Assembly (NCBI RefSeq): GCF_964204645.1
Contig: NC_134025.1
Location: 15,654,001-15,718,000, forward strand
Reading direction: 5' to 3'
Length of the DNA stretch: 64,000 bases
Origin: Tubulanus polymorphus
Taxonomy: Eukaryota > Nemertea > Palaeonemertea > Tubulaniformes > Tubulanidae
Shown here: positions 51,102 through 62,100 of the stretch, piece after piece
Position numbering within the stretch: the first letter of the stretch is position 1
Layout of the letters: every line of letters begins with the position of its first letter
Made by a program: the position numbers and the translations under genes
Notes under the pieces: model-generated
Told to the model about the DNA's origin: nothing
Database searches by the model: none
What the model saw: only the letters and a program-made list of their open reading frames with translations

Positions 51102-53282
51102 TCAATCTAATCTATCAAGATCTATCCTATAAACAAACAGATCCCACGGTATGCCTACTGTATCCTCCACAAAACCTTTTTTAGTCGGATATTGCAAAAC
51201 ACCCACATCTCCCTTTTTGCCAAGCAGGCGACGTTTGGATGCACGAGAGGTTACCAAAGGCCACCAGAATGGCCTCGGAAAGATTTCTGGAATGACGATA
51301 GATGCTTCTTTGACTGCGTCTGCCAAGAATCGTAAAACCGCCGGTATCTTAGAAATTGGCGGAAACACATATGGATTAACCTCGTCGCATAGATTTTGTG
51401 CGAACAGATCTACACCACTAGAATCAGTAGATGGCGTTGGCGTAAAATGTCGTAGTGGAGAGCCTGACAAATCTACCATTACGTTCGAATCAAGGGCCAT
51501 CAAATCAACCGAGTGTCCGTTTTCACCCCCATATTCACGTTGCACGAGCTGCCATATACGCGGAGATAACATACATTCCGATTTTCGCAAAATTCGCGAG
51601 GGAGCGTCTGCTAGATTCTCTTTTGACGGTACATAATGCAATTTCAACAACACATTTTGTTCTGCTGTTAGTTCAAACAAAAGCTTAATTGCTTCTGACA
51701 GATCATGTGATTTGGAACCTTCATCAACCCATGCCGCAATCATAGTTTTATTATCTACAAAAGCGTCTACTCTACTGTCTCTAATTTTATCAGAAACCAC
51801 CATTAAAACGTTTTTAAGTGCCAGGGTTTCCTTTATTACAATGGGTTTTTGTACCAGCTCCTGTGGCCAATAATCGGAGGGCTCAAACCTCTGCTCACCA
51901 ATCGTGACTATCCCACCCCATCTATAAGAGGATGCGTCCGTATACATCTGAATTCTGACATGCCACTCTTGGCGCCACCTTACCACCCTTGGCAAACATT
52001 CAATTATCTTCCAGTACTCTATCTCAGTTCTGAGATTGCCCTCAACCCTAATGAGTCTCGAGTTTCTGAATGCCTTAGAAATAGCTAAGTTTGACTCCCT
52101 TGTATAAAGCTTCGCAGCTGGTACAACCAACGAGAAGGATATGATCTTACCCACAAACCGCTGAATCGTTTTAATGTTAACGAATTCGGACGATAAAATA
52201 TTGTCCCTTAAAATGGCAAATTTTACCACCTTATCATTTGGGATCTCAAAACGTTCCTCTATAGTGTTAACAAATAAGCCTAAATGCTTTAATAACTGAC
52301 ACGGTTCCAGGACGCATTTATGGAGGCCTAGAAAATACCCTAGTCTTGTTAAAACTTGGGCCGTCATATATAGAGCTAACCTAGCCTTTGTGATGGATTC
52401 TAAACCCCTAGCCGAGGAACTTAAAAGCTCCCCATTTAAACGGTCATCAATGTATTGAGTTATCTGTACTCCTAGGTCTCGAAGGTAACCCGTTGCAACC
52501 AAGCCAGTTTTCTGGTATATATAGGCCGAGGCCTTAAAACCAAAAGGAATAACGGTGTAAACGTAATACCAACCTTTCCAGCTGATTCCCAAATACACCT
52601 CACTTCCCGGTGTTACCCTGATGTGGTCGTAACCACTTTTATCATCGACAGAGGTCATAAACGCGCTTTTATGTAGCATGCGAGGTACGTTTACCAAAGT
52701 TTCCAAATGGAAAGGCGAGTCCCGAATCCATAGATTTAGAAATCGTTCGTCGTGGCACATTCTGGGTTTCGTGGGTTCAACCGTCAAGGGCATAACTAAA
52801 TGCGGGGGTGGATCGACCCCAACCTTTCCCCAGACCTTGAGTGATCCATTAGCCACCCGACCTTTTAATGTTGTAGAAATGAAATCTTCAAATTGTTCGC
52901 AGTTTCCAGAATTCGGGAACACCGTTTTTGGGGGCGCATCCCAATCATACGTCTTGCCTTTAAACTGACCCTTAAACCTCTTAAAGAAATCTGGGATATG
53001 AACACCATCTCGCACCCAAGATAATATCGTGTCTGACAACGGATCCTCTGACTGCCGTAGAATAAATTCCCATTCCTCCAGATGGCGACTCAGTTCACCT
53101 GCGACGAAATTCTCCGGGTCCCTGAGGGGCAGGTCAAAAATTGTCAAATTGTTATACTTGTCCGCCGATTTCGAAACGGTCTCGGCTGAGACGACCTCAG
53201 GCAACGGTAACTGGACGGATGAACCTCTAGCACCAACCCAAAACACGTCTTTACACACAGGTATCTTCAACGGAACAAAATC
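51102..53282 (-). CDS. Reverse transcriptase/RNase H of the YR retrotransposon
   Basis: About 726 codons, intact. Reverse-transcriptase palm: DDKSGYDHI (first Asp, about residue 217) and QYIDDRLN (catalytic YIDD, 281-284); VIPFGFKASAYIYQK lies between. A thumb-like KHLGLFVNT block follows, then RNase H beginning at MYTDASSYRWGG with FVDNKTMIAAW. The C-terminal 120 residues (LMALDSNV ... FWWPLV) are typical of DIRS-group proteins. The frame is open upstream to a TTTTCAG acceptor (exon start 53282), and there is no ATG at its beginning, so it is probably expressed from a spliced or upstream start. Confidence 0.9.
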   Translation of the reverse strand, partial: DFVPLKIPVCKDVFWVGARGSSVQLPLPEVVSAETVSKSADKYNNLTIFDLPLRDPENFVAGELSRHLEEWEFILRQSEDPLSDTILSWVRDGVHIPDFFKRFKGQFKGKTYDWDAPPKTVFPNSGNCEQFEDFISTTLKGRVANGSLKVWGKVGVDPPPHLVMPLTVEPTKPRMCHDERFLNLWIRDSPFHLETLVNVPRMLHKSAFMTSVDDKSGYDHIRVTPGSEVYLGISWKGWYYVYTVIPFGFKASAYIYQKTGLVATGYLRDLGVQITQYIDDRLNGELLSSSARGLESITKARLALYMTAQVLTRLGYFLGLHKCVLEPCQLLKHLGLFVNTIEERFEIPNDKVVKFAILRDNILSSEFVNIKTIQRFVGKIISFSLVVPAAKLYTRESNLAISKAFRNSRLIRVEGNLRTEIEYWKIIECLPRVVRWRQEWHVRIQMYTDASSYRWGGIVTIGEQRFEPSDYWPQELVQKPIVIKETLALKNVLMVVSDKIRDSRVDAFVDNKTMIAAWVDEGSKSHDLSEAIKLLFELTAEQNVLLKLHYVPSKENLADAPSRILRKSECMLSPRIWQLVQREYGGENGHSVDLMALDSNVMVDLSGSPLRHFTPTPSTDSSGVDLFAQNLCDEVNPYVFPPISKIPAVLRFLADAVKEASIVIPEIFPRPFWWPLVTSRASKRRLLGKKGDVGVLQYPTKKGFVEDTVGIPWDLFVYRIDLDRLD

Positions 53283-53577
53283 CTGAAAAGACACTAAGGT
53301 CCATCAGTCCAGCCCCGTTGCCAGCACGACATAAGCCGTGACAACAGACTTAGATAGCCTGTGACAACAAAGCCAACCGACCACAAACAACCGATAACAA
53401 AATGAATTATCCAACATATGATCAATTTAATGGAGAGAAAATAACCTTGTTTAACATCTTTAACAACACAATATAACGTTACGTATCATCCAAAACTAAA
53501 TTCAATCTAACTCTAAGTTCTAACTCATTTAGACAACCTCACTTTCAGTCTTCGTTACCACTTGTGGTTGCTTATTC

Positions 53578-54069
53578 TCAGGACAGTCGCGAACAAAATG
53601 ACCCTTTGCGGCATAAGAAACAATTCCCCCTGGAACTTCTCCCTGCTCTCCTTGTACCGTAACCTCGGCGCCCAACATATCCCCTGCCTACACCCGACCC
53701 ACCCCAATAGCCGTAAGTTGGGTAATAATTGTTTGTGTGCGGCTTTTTAGCCCATTTTGCCTCCACTGATGCCACTTTTTCATCATCCGGGGAGCCAATC
53801 AAACGCCTACACAAAGCAGGTAAGTCTGGAGAATCGATATTTCTCTTGATACTTTTCAGCACAGAATCAAAATACCCTTTTTTCGGATCTGTGGTTTCAG
53901 CTTCCACCTCTACCAAGCCTTCCATACAACCGAGAAGGAAGTATGGATCAAAGAAAGAGCCCGGCCTTTGAAGCGCTGCCCTCACCTGCATCAGAGCGCT
54001 CTCTACTGAACGAGCTGGATGTGTAACCTTCTTCTCGAGTTCCTCCAGACGCTTTAACAATTTTTTGTC
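53578..54069 (-). pseudogene. Gag-type protein, exon 2 with broken zinc knuckle
   Basis: Begins at a splice acceptor (GTGTGTTTCAG, exon start 54069). It has a coiled-coil start (DKKLLKRLEELEKKV), a helical core (LMQVRAALQRPGSFFDPYFL, LPALCRRLIGSPDDEKV) and a Gly/Arg/Tyr-rich stretch. Near 53620-53590 a CFLC...GHFVRDC zinc knuckle is split between two frames by a small indel, and the frame ends early. Confidence 0.7.
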
Positions 54070-54543
54070 CTGAAACACACGAGATAAATACAAATATAGA
54101 CTAATCAGCATGACTTCGCAGTAAATAGTTTAAAAGATCGCCATGATTTCGGTTGACGAACAATCTATAGTCAATCTATCATCCTAAATGTTTCATGCTT
54201 CTCCTTCATACCATTACCTACATCTTAATGGGTTATCTTTACATTCCATCTTGCGTCTTACATTTTCAGAAGCTGTCTTTTAAAAAACCTAATCTCTATA
54301 AACTTTCTCCTCCAGTAAAGGAAACGAAAAATCCTCTAACTTAACCAAAACAGATCCCCATTCTGTACCCACTAAATCCTGGTATGTGCAAGGCCCAGAG
54401 CAATAAACCTTAAACGCACAGAGCTACACATGTTTTAAACAAATGTCTATTAATTTCCCAATAAATCTACCCAGTCCAGGCCTACCGACCAAACCCGGGG
54501 GCTACAAATACAGATATAAAACTGAGAAAATAAAAACACTCAC

Positions 54544-54936
54544 CGGTTCAGAAACCCCATCTGGGGTTACCGCATCACTCTCCGCACCGACCGTGCTTGT
54601 ACTAGGTGCGGGCACAGACTTCCTTTTCTTTGGTACCTGAGGGAGCTTGTTCGCGTTCTCGTTAGCAAAAATTATCAAGTGGTGCGCTAGCAGCGGACCT
54701 TCCGTCTCCTCCCAGTCCACCAGCGTTAACAGATCATTCATCTTTTTACCAGTCAGAGAAAATACCGCATCATTTACATACTTCCTCGGTGCCGCTTCTA
54801 GTGGCTTAAGCCTTTCGAACCTAGCGAAGGCTGTAGGCCGATCTACGTTCAAATCTAACCCTCTTAATTTCAATAACATGGGGATGATGTCCACCGTTTT
54901 CAAACCGTCTGACGATTTTAAAACCACCGGTTCCAT
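54544..54936 (-). CDS. Gag-type protein, exon 1
   Basis: ATG at 54936; 131 codons (MEPVVLKSSDGLKTVDIIP ...) to a consensus donor GTGAGT at 54543-54538. The intron 54543-54070 (474 bp) joins in phase 0 to the exon at 54069. N-terminal region of a DIRS/Ngaro-type ORF1, helix-rich, with a Lys-rich KKRK patch. It would package element RNA. Confidence 0.65.
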
Positions 54937-56138
54937 CTCTGAAACAGATAAGCGAAAAGAACATCAAAATTACTACCGCCTCGTACCAGGAATAAAATTT
55001 AAAAGTATTAGCAAACTGATCCTAACAACCGTCGACAAAGTTTAACCAAATATATACATGTGACCAGACCAGAAAAACGTTAAATTTTCGGCCACATGCC
55101 GTAATTTTTTCCCTAGCCACCATCTTAAATTAAACAAGAACTAATACGACAGTAATACACTAATAAAAACTCACCTTAACTCATCTGTACGATAGACAGT
55201 CAAACAAGTCTAATAATACCACCGAGCTCCAAAACTGTCCTCAAATCTGAAAAGCGATTTGACTAACAGGACTTGATGCTAACCCAACACTACCGCTAAC
55301 TACAAAACGAGACCAAGGACCAGGTAAAACGTCACCAGATTGCCTTTACACGCCCAGTAAGATTAAACCGAATTTTGAAAAGCCAATGAAATCCCACAAA
55401 AGAATTCCAAATCCAGACCTTGGAAATGCGCCTATGAATGAAATAAATCTAGCAAAATGCACGCACTGTGACTTACAGTATTTACCCACGTCCCAATAAA
55501 GGCAAAAGCAATCACGCATGTAGCACTGTAACCTAAATGTCATTGACGGTCAAAATGTACCAAAGTACCCTAGTACTTCTAACCTGACCGAGAATTTTGC
55601 CTCAATAAAATCACTATCAATCCATCTCCCGTGCTTCATCCAAAATACTGCACTTATCCCAGAAAATCTAAAAGACCATCTGCCCGTGCTTTAAACCCAA
55701 AATCACGGTACAGTATAACCCAAAACATCAAAATCAGTGTTTCATCCGAAATGACTGCACCAAAATTAACAAACCTAGTGCTTCATCCTAAATGACTGCA
55801 CTAAAACTAACAAAACCAGTGTTTCATCCGAAATGACTGCACCAAAAATAAATAAAAACCAGTGTTTCATCCGAAATGACTACACTAAAATCAATAAACT
55901 CCAGTGTTTCATTCAAAATGACTGCACTAAAACTAATAAACCCAGTGTTTCATCCAAGATGACTACACCAAAGTCTCCAAACCAGGCAAAAGGGGACCAA
56001 AACTAAAGAGGAAACCACAAACAAAGTTCCAAAGAAAAATACAAAATGCTACCGGAAAGGAACCACAGAAAATCGGCAAACGCAGGAGACAAAACTCACC
56101 ACAAAACAGCTGACCACACACGTCCGATAGCTTCGAAA
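54937..56138. repeat. 5' untranslated region of the YR element with short repeats
   Basis: Between A1 and exon 1. Contains about six copies of CAGTGTTTCATCCGAAATGA + CT(A)CAC at 55735-55970, each 45-60 bp apart. Their role is unknown (promoter or packaging repeats). Confidence 0.6.
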
Positions 56139-56188
56139 GCAAACTAAGAAGTGACCGCGTCACTAGTGTCACATGATCAGTGTGGATA

Positions 56189-59100
56189 GGTTGAATATTT
56201 GATACGAAAAACGTCTTTACTCGCGCTGAACGACGTTTTCGCGTCGGAAAGTGCTTTTCCTGGCGATTTGAGCGCTTTTACCCATCGACATTGTCGTTTT
56301 TCCGATAGTGGGAATATTTGATACGAAAACTTCTTTTCTCGCGCTGAACGACGTTTTCGCGTCGAAAAGTGCTTTTCCTGACGATTTGAGCGCTTTTACG
56401 CATCGACATTGTCGTTTTTTCCGATAGGGGGAATATTTGATACGAAAACGTCTTTTCTCGCGCTGAACGACGTTTTCACGTCGGAAAGTGCTTTTCCTGG
56501 CGATTTGAGCGCTTTTACCCATCGACATTGTCGTTTTTCCGATAGGGGGAATATTTGATACGAAAACGTCTTTTCTCGCGCTGAACGAGGTTTTCGCGTC
56601 GGAAAGTGCTTTTCCTGGCGATTTGAGCGCTTTTACCCATCGACATTGTCGTTTTTCCGATAGGGGGAATATTTGACACGAAAACGTCTTTTCTCGCGCT
56701 GAACGACGTTTACGGGTCGAAAAGTGCTTTTCCTGACGATTTGAGCGCTTTTACGCATCGACATTTTCGTTTTTCCGATAGGGGGAATATTTGATACGAA
56801 AACGTCTTTTCTAGCACTAAACGACGTTTTCGGGTCGAAACGTGAGCCCTTTTACGCATCGGCATTTTCGTTTTTCCGATAGAGGGAATATTTGATACGA
56901 AAACGTCTTTTCTCGCGCTGAACGACGTTTTCGCGTCGAAAAGTGCTTTTCCTGACGATTTGAGCGCTTTTACGCATCGACATTGTCGTTTTTCCGATAG
57001 GGGGAATATTTGATACGAAAACGTCTTTTCTCGCGCTGAACGACGTTTTCGCGTCGAAAAGTGCTTTTCCTGACGATTTGAGCGCTTTTACGCATCGACA
57101 TTGTCGTTTTTCCGATAAGGGGAATATTCGATACGAAAACGTCTTTTCTCGCGCTGAACGAGGTTTTCGGGTCGAAAAGTGCTTTTCCGAAAGATTTGAG
57201 CCCTTTTACGCATCGACATTTTCGTTTTTCCGATAGAGGGAATATTTGATACGAAAACGACTTTTCTCGCGCTGAACGAGGTTTTCGCGTCGAAAAGTGC
57301 TTTTCCGAAAGATTTGAGCCCTTCTACGCATCGACATTTTCCTTTTTTCCGATAGGGGGAATATTTGATACGAGAACGTCTTTTCTCGCTCTAAACGACG
57401 TTTTCGGGTCGAAAAGTGCTCTTCCTGACGATTTGAGCCCTTTTACGCATCGACAATTTCGCTTTTTCCGATAGAGGGAATATTTGATACGAAAACGTCT
57501 TTTCTCGCGCTGAACGACGTTTTCGCGTCGAAAAGTGCTTTTCCTGACGATTTGAGCGCTTTTACGCATCGACATTGTCGTTTTTCCGATAGGGGGAATA
57601 TTTGATACGAAAACGTCTTTTCTCGCGCTGAACGACGTTTTCGCGTCGAAAAGTGCTTTTCCTGACGATTTGAGCGCTTTTACGCATCGACATTTTCGTT
57701 TTTCCGATAGGGGGAATATTTGATACGAAAACGTCTTTTCTCGCGCTCAACGACGTTTTCGCGTCGAAAAGTGCTTTTCCTGACGATTTGAGCGCTTTTA
57801 CGCATCGACATTGTCGTTTTTCCGATAGGGGGAATATTTGATACGAAAACGTCTTTTCTCGCGCTCAACGACGTTTTCGGGTCGAAAAGTGCTTTTCCTG
57901 ACGATTTGAGCGCTTTTTACGCATCGACATTGTCGTTTTTCCGATAGGGGGAATGTTCGATACGAAAACGTCTTTTCTCGCGCTGAACGAGGTTTTCGGG
58001 TCGAAAAGTGCTTTTCTGAAAGATTTGAGCCCTTTTACGCATCGACATTTTCGTTTTTCCGATAGAGGAAATATTTGATACGAAAACGACTTTTCTCGCG
58101 CTGAACGACGTTTTCGCGTCGAAAAGTGCTTTTCCTGACGATTTGAGCGCTTTTACGCATCGTCGTTTTTCCGATAGGTTGAATATTTGATACGAAAAAC
58201 GTCTTTACTCGCGCAGAACGACGTTTTCGCGTCGAAAAGTGCTTTTCCTGACGATTTGAGCGCTTTTACGCATCGTCGTTTTTCCGATAGGTTGAATATT
58301 TGATACGAAAAACGTCTTTACTCGCGCTGAACGACGTTTTCGCGTCGGAAAGTGCTTTTCCTGGCGATTTGAGCGCTTTTACCCATCGACATTGTCGTTT
58401 TTCCGATAGTGGGAATATTTGATACGAAAACTTCTTTTCTCGCGCTGAACGATGTTTTCGCGTCGAAAAGTGCTTTTCCTGACGATTTGAGCGCTTTTAC
58501 GCATCGACATTGTCGTTTTTTCCGATAGGGGAATATTTGATACGAAAACGTCTTTTCTCGCGCTGAACGACGTTATCGCGTCGGAAAGTGCTTTTCCTGG
58601 CGATTTGAGCGCTTTTACCCATCGACATTGTCGTTTTTCCGATAGGGGGAATATTTGCCACGAAAACGTCTTTTCTCGCGCTGAACGATGTTTTCGCGTC
58701 GAAAAGTGCTATTCCTGACGACTTGAGCGCTTTTACGCATCGACATTTTCGTTTTTCCGATAGGGGGAATATTTGATACGAAAACGTCTTTTCTAGCACT
58801 AAACGACGTTTTCGGGTCGAAACGTGAGCCCTTTTACGCATCGGCATTTTCGTTTTTCCGATAGAGGGAATATTTGATACGAAAACATCTTTTCTCGCGC
58901 TGAACGACGTTTTCGCGTCGAAAAGTGCTTTTCCTGACGATTTGAGCGCTTTTACGCATCGACAATGTCGTTTTTCCGATAGGGGGAATATTTGATACGA
59001 AAACGTCTTTTCTCGCGCTCAACGACGTTTTCGCGTCGAAAAGTGCTTTTCCTGACGATTTGAGCGCTTTTTACGCATCGACATTGTCGTTTTTCCGATA

Positions 59101-62100
59101 GGGGGAATATTCGATACGAAAACGTCTTTTTTCGCGCTGAACGAGGTTTTCGGGTCGAAAAGTGCTTTTCTGAAAGATTTGAGCCCTTTTACGCATCGAC
59201 ATTTTCGTTTTTCCGATAGAGGAAATATTTGATACGAAAACGACTTTTCTCGCGCTGAACGACGTTTTCGCGTCGAAAAGTGCTTTTCCTGACGATTTGA
59301 GCGCTTTTACGCATCGTCGTTTTTCCGATAGGTTGAATATTTGATACGAAAAACGTCTTTACTCGCGCAGAACGACGTTTTCGCGTCGAAAAGTGCTTTT
59401 GCTGACGATTTGAGCGCTTTTGCGCATCGACATTTTCGTTTTTCCGATAGAGGGAATATTTGATACGGAAACGACTTTTCTAGCACTAAACGACGTTTTC
59501 GGGTCGAAACGTGAGCCCTTTTACGCATCGGCATTTTCGTTTTTCCGATAGAGGGAATATTTGATACGAAAACATCTTTTCTCGCGCTGAACGACGTTTT
59601 CGCGTCGAAAAGTGCTTTTCCTGACGATTTGAGCGCTTTTACGCATCGACAATGTCGTTTTTCCGATAGGGGGAATATTTGATACGAAAACGTCTTTTCT
59701 CGCGCTGAACGACGTTTTCGCGTCGAAAAGTGCTTTTCCTGACGATTTGAGCGCTTTTACGCATCGACATTGTCGTTTTTCCGATAGGGGGAATATTTGA
59801 TACGAAAACGTCATTTCTCGCGCTCAATGACATTTTCGCGTCGAAAAGTGCTTTTCCTGACGATTTGAGCGCTTTTACGGATCGACATTGTCGTTTTTCC
59901 GATAAGGGGAATATTCGATACGAAAACGTCTTTTTTTGCTCGCGCTGAACGAGGTTTTCGGGTCGAAAAGTGCTTTTCCGAAAGATTTGAGCCCTTTTAC
60001 GCATCGACATTTTCGTTTTTCCGATAGAGGGAATATTTGCCACGAAAACGACTTTTCTCGCGCTGAACGACGTTTTCGCGTCGAAAAGTGCTTTTCCTGA
60101 CGATGTGAGCGCTTTTACGCATCGACATCGTCGTTTTTCCGATAGGTTGAATATTTGAAACGAAAAACGTCTTTACTCGCGCAGAACGACGTTTTCGCGT
60201 CGAAAAGTGCTTTTCCTGACGATTTGAGCGCTTTTACGCATCGTCGTTTTTCCGATAGGTTGAATATTTGACACGAAAAACGTCTTTACTCGCGCAGAAC
60301 GACGTTTTCGCGTCGAAAAGTGCTTTTGCTGACGATTTGAGCGCTTTTGCGCATCGACATTTTCGTTTTTCCGATAGAGGGAATATTTGATACGGAAACG
60401 ACTTTTCTCGCGCTGAACGACGTTTTCGCGTCGAAAAGTGCTTTTCCTGACGATTTGAGCGCTTTTACGCATCGTCGTTTTTCCGATAGGTTGAATATTT
60501 GATACGAAAAACGTCTTTACTCGCGCTGAACGACGTTTTCGCGTCGGAAAGTGCTTTTCCTGGCGATTTGAGCGCTTTTACCCATCGACATTGTCGTTTT
60601 TCCGATAGTGGGAATATTTGATACGAAAACTTCTTTTCTCGCGCTGAACGACGTTTTCGCGTCGAAAAGTGCTTTTCCTGACGATTTGAGCGCTTTTACG
60701 CATCGACATTGTCGTTTTTTCCGATAGGGGAATATTTGATACGAAAACGTCTTTTCTCGCGCTGAACGACGTTTTCGCGTCGGAAAGTGCTTTTCCTGGC
60801 GATTTGAGCGCTTTTACCCATCGACATTGTCGTTTTTCCGATAGAGGAAATATTTGATACGAAAACGACTTTTCTCGCGCTGAACGACGTTTTCGCGTCG
60901 AAAAGTGCTTTTCCTGACGATTTGAGCGCTTTTACGCATCGTCGTTTTTCCGATAGGTTGAATATTTGATACGAAAAACGTCTTTACTCGCGCAGAACGA
61001 CGTTTTCGCGTCGAAAAGTGCTTTTCCTGACGATTTGAGCGCTTTTACGCATCGTCGTTTTTCCGATAGGTTGAATATTTGATACGAAAAACGTCTTTAC
61101 TCGCGCTGAACGACGTTTTCGCGTCGGAAAGTGCTTTTCCTGGCGATTTGAGCGCTTTTACCCATCGACATTGTCGTTTTTCCGATAGTGGGAATATTTG
61201 ATACGAAAACTTCTTTTCTCGCGCTGAACGATGTTTTCGCGTCGAAAAGTGCTTTTCCTGACGATTTGAGCGCTTTTACGCATCGACATTGTCGTTTTTT
61301 CCGATAGGGGAATATTTGATACGAAAACGTCTTTTCTCGCGCTGAACGACGTTATCGCGTCGGAAAGTGCTTTTCCTGGCGATTTGAGCGCTTTTACCCA
61401 TCGACATTGTCGTTTTTCCGATAGGGGGAATATTTGCCACGAAAACGTCTTTTCTCGCGCTGAACGATGTTTTCGTGTCGAAAAGTGCTATTCCTGACGA
61501 CTTGAGCGCTTTTACGCATCGACATTTTCGTTTTTCCGATAGGGGGAATATTTGATACGAAAACGTCTTTTCTAGCACTAAACGACGTTTTCGGGTCGAA
61601 ACGTGAGCCCTTTTACGCATCGGCATTTTCGTTTTTCCGATAGAGGGAATATTTGATACGAAAACATCTTTTCTCGCGCTGAACGACGTTTTCGCGTCGA
61701 AAAGTGCTTTTCCTGACGATTTGAGCGCTTTTACGCATCGACAATGTCGTTTTTCCGATAGGGGGAATATTTGATACGAAAACGTCTTTTCTCGCGCTGA
61801 ACGACGTTTTCGCGTCGAAAAGTGCTTTTCCTGACGATTTGAGCGCTTTTACGCATCGACATTGTCGTTTTTCCGATAGGGGGAATATTTGATACGAAAA
61901 CGTCATTTCTCGCGCTCAATGACATTTTCGCGTCGAAAAGTGCTTTTCCTGACGATTTGAGCGCTTTTACGGATCGACATTGTCGTTTTTCCGATAAGGG
62001 GAATATTCGATACGAAAACGTCTTTTTTTGCTCGCGCTGAACGAGGTTTTCGGGTCGAAAAGTGCTTTTCCGAAAGATTTGAGCCCTTTTACGCATCGAC

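Larger units (their letters stand above)
49058..56188 (-). mobile_element. Tyrosine-recombinase retrotransposon (Ngaro/PAT-like), 7.1 kb
   Basis: Minus-strand order: Gag-type exons, reverse transcriptase/RNase H, tyrosine recombinase. Split direct repeats are present: A1 at 56139-56188 and A2 at 49250-49299 (identical 50 bp), B1 at 49300-49366 and B2 at 49058-49124. They are arranged A1-genes-B1-A2-B2 in the sense direction, as in PAT/Ngaro elements. It lies inside one satellite array. Joining the sequence outside both ends (…TTTTCCGATA / GGTTGAATAT…) restores an uninterrupted unit like that at 58157-58210, with no target duplication, as expected for recombinase-mediated insertion of a circle. 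Confidence 0.9.
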
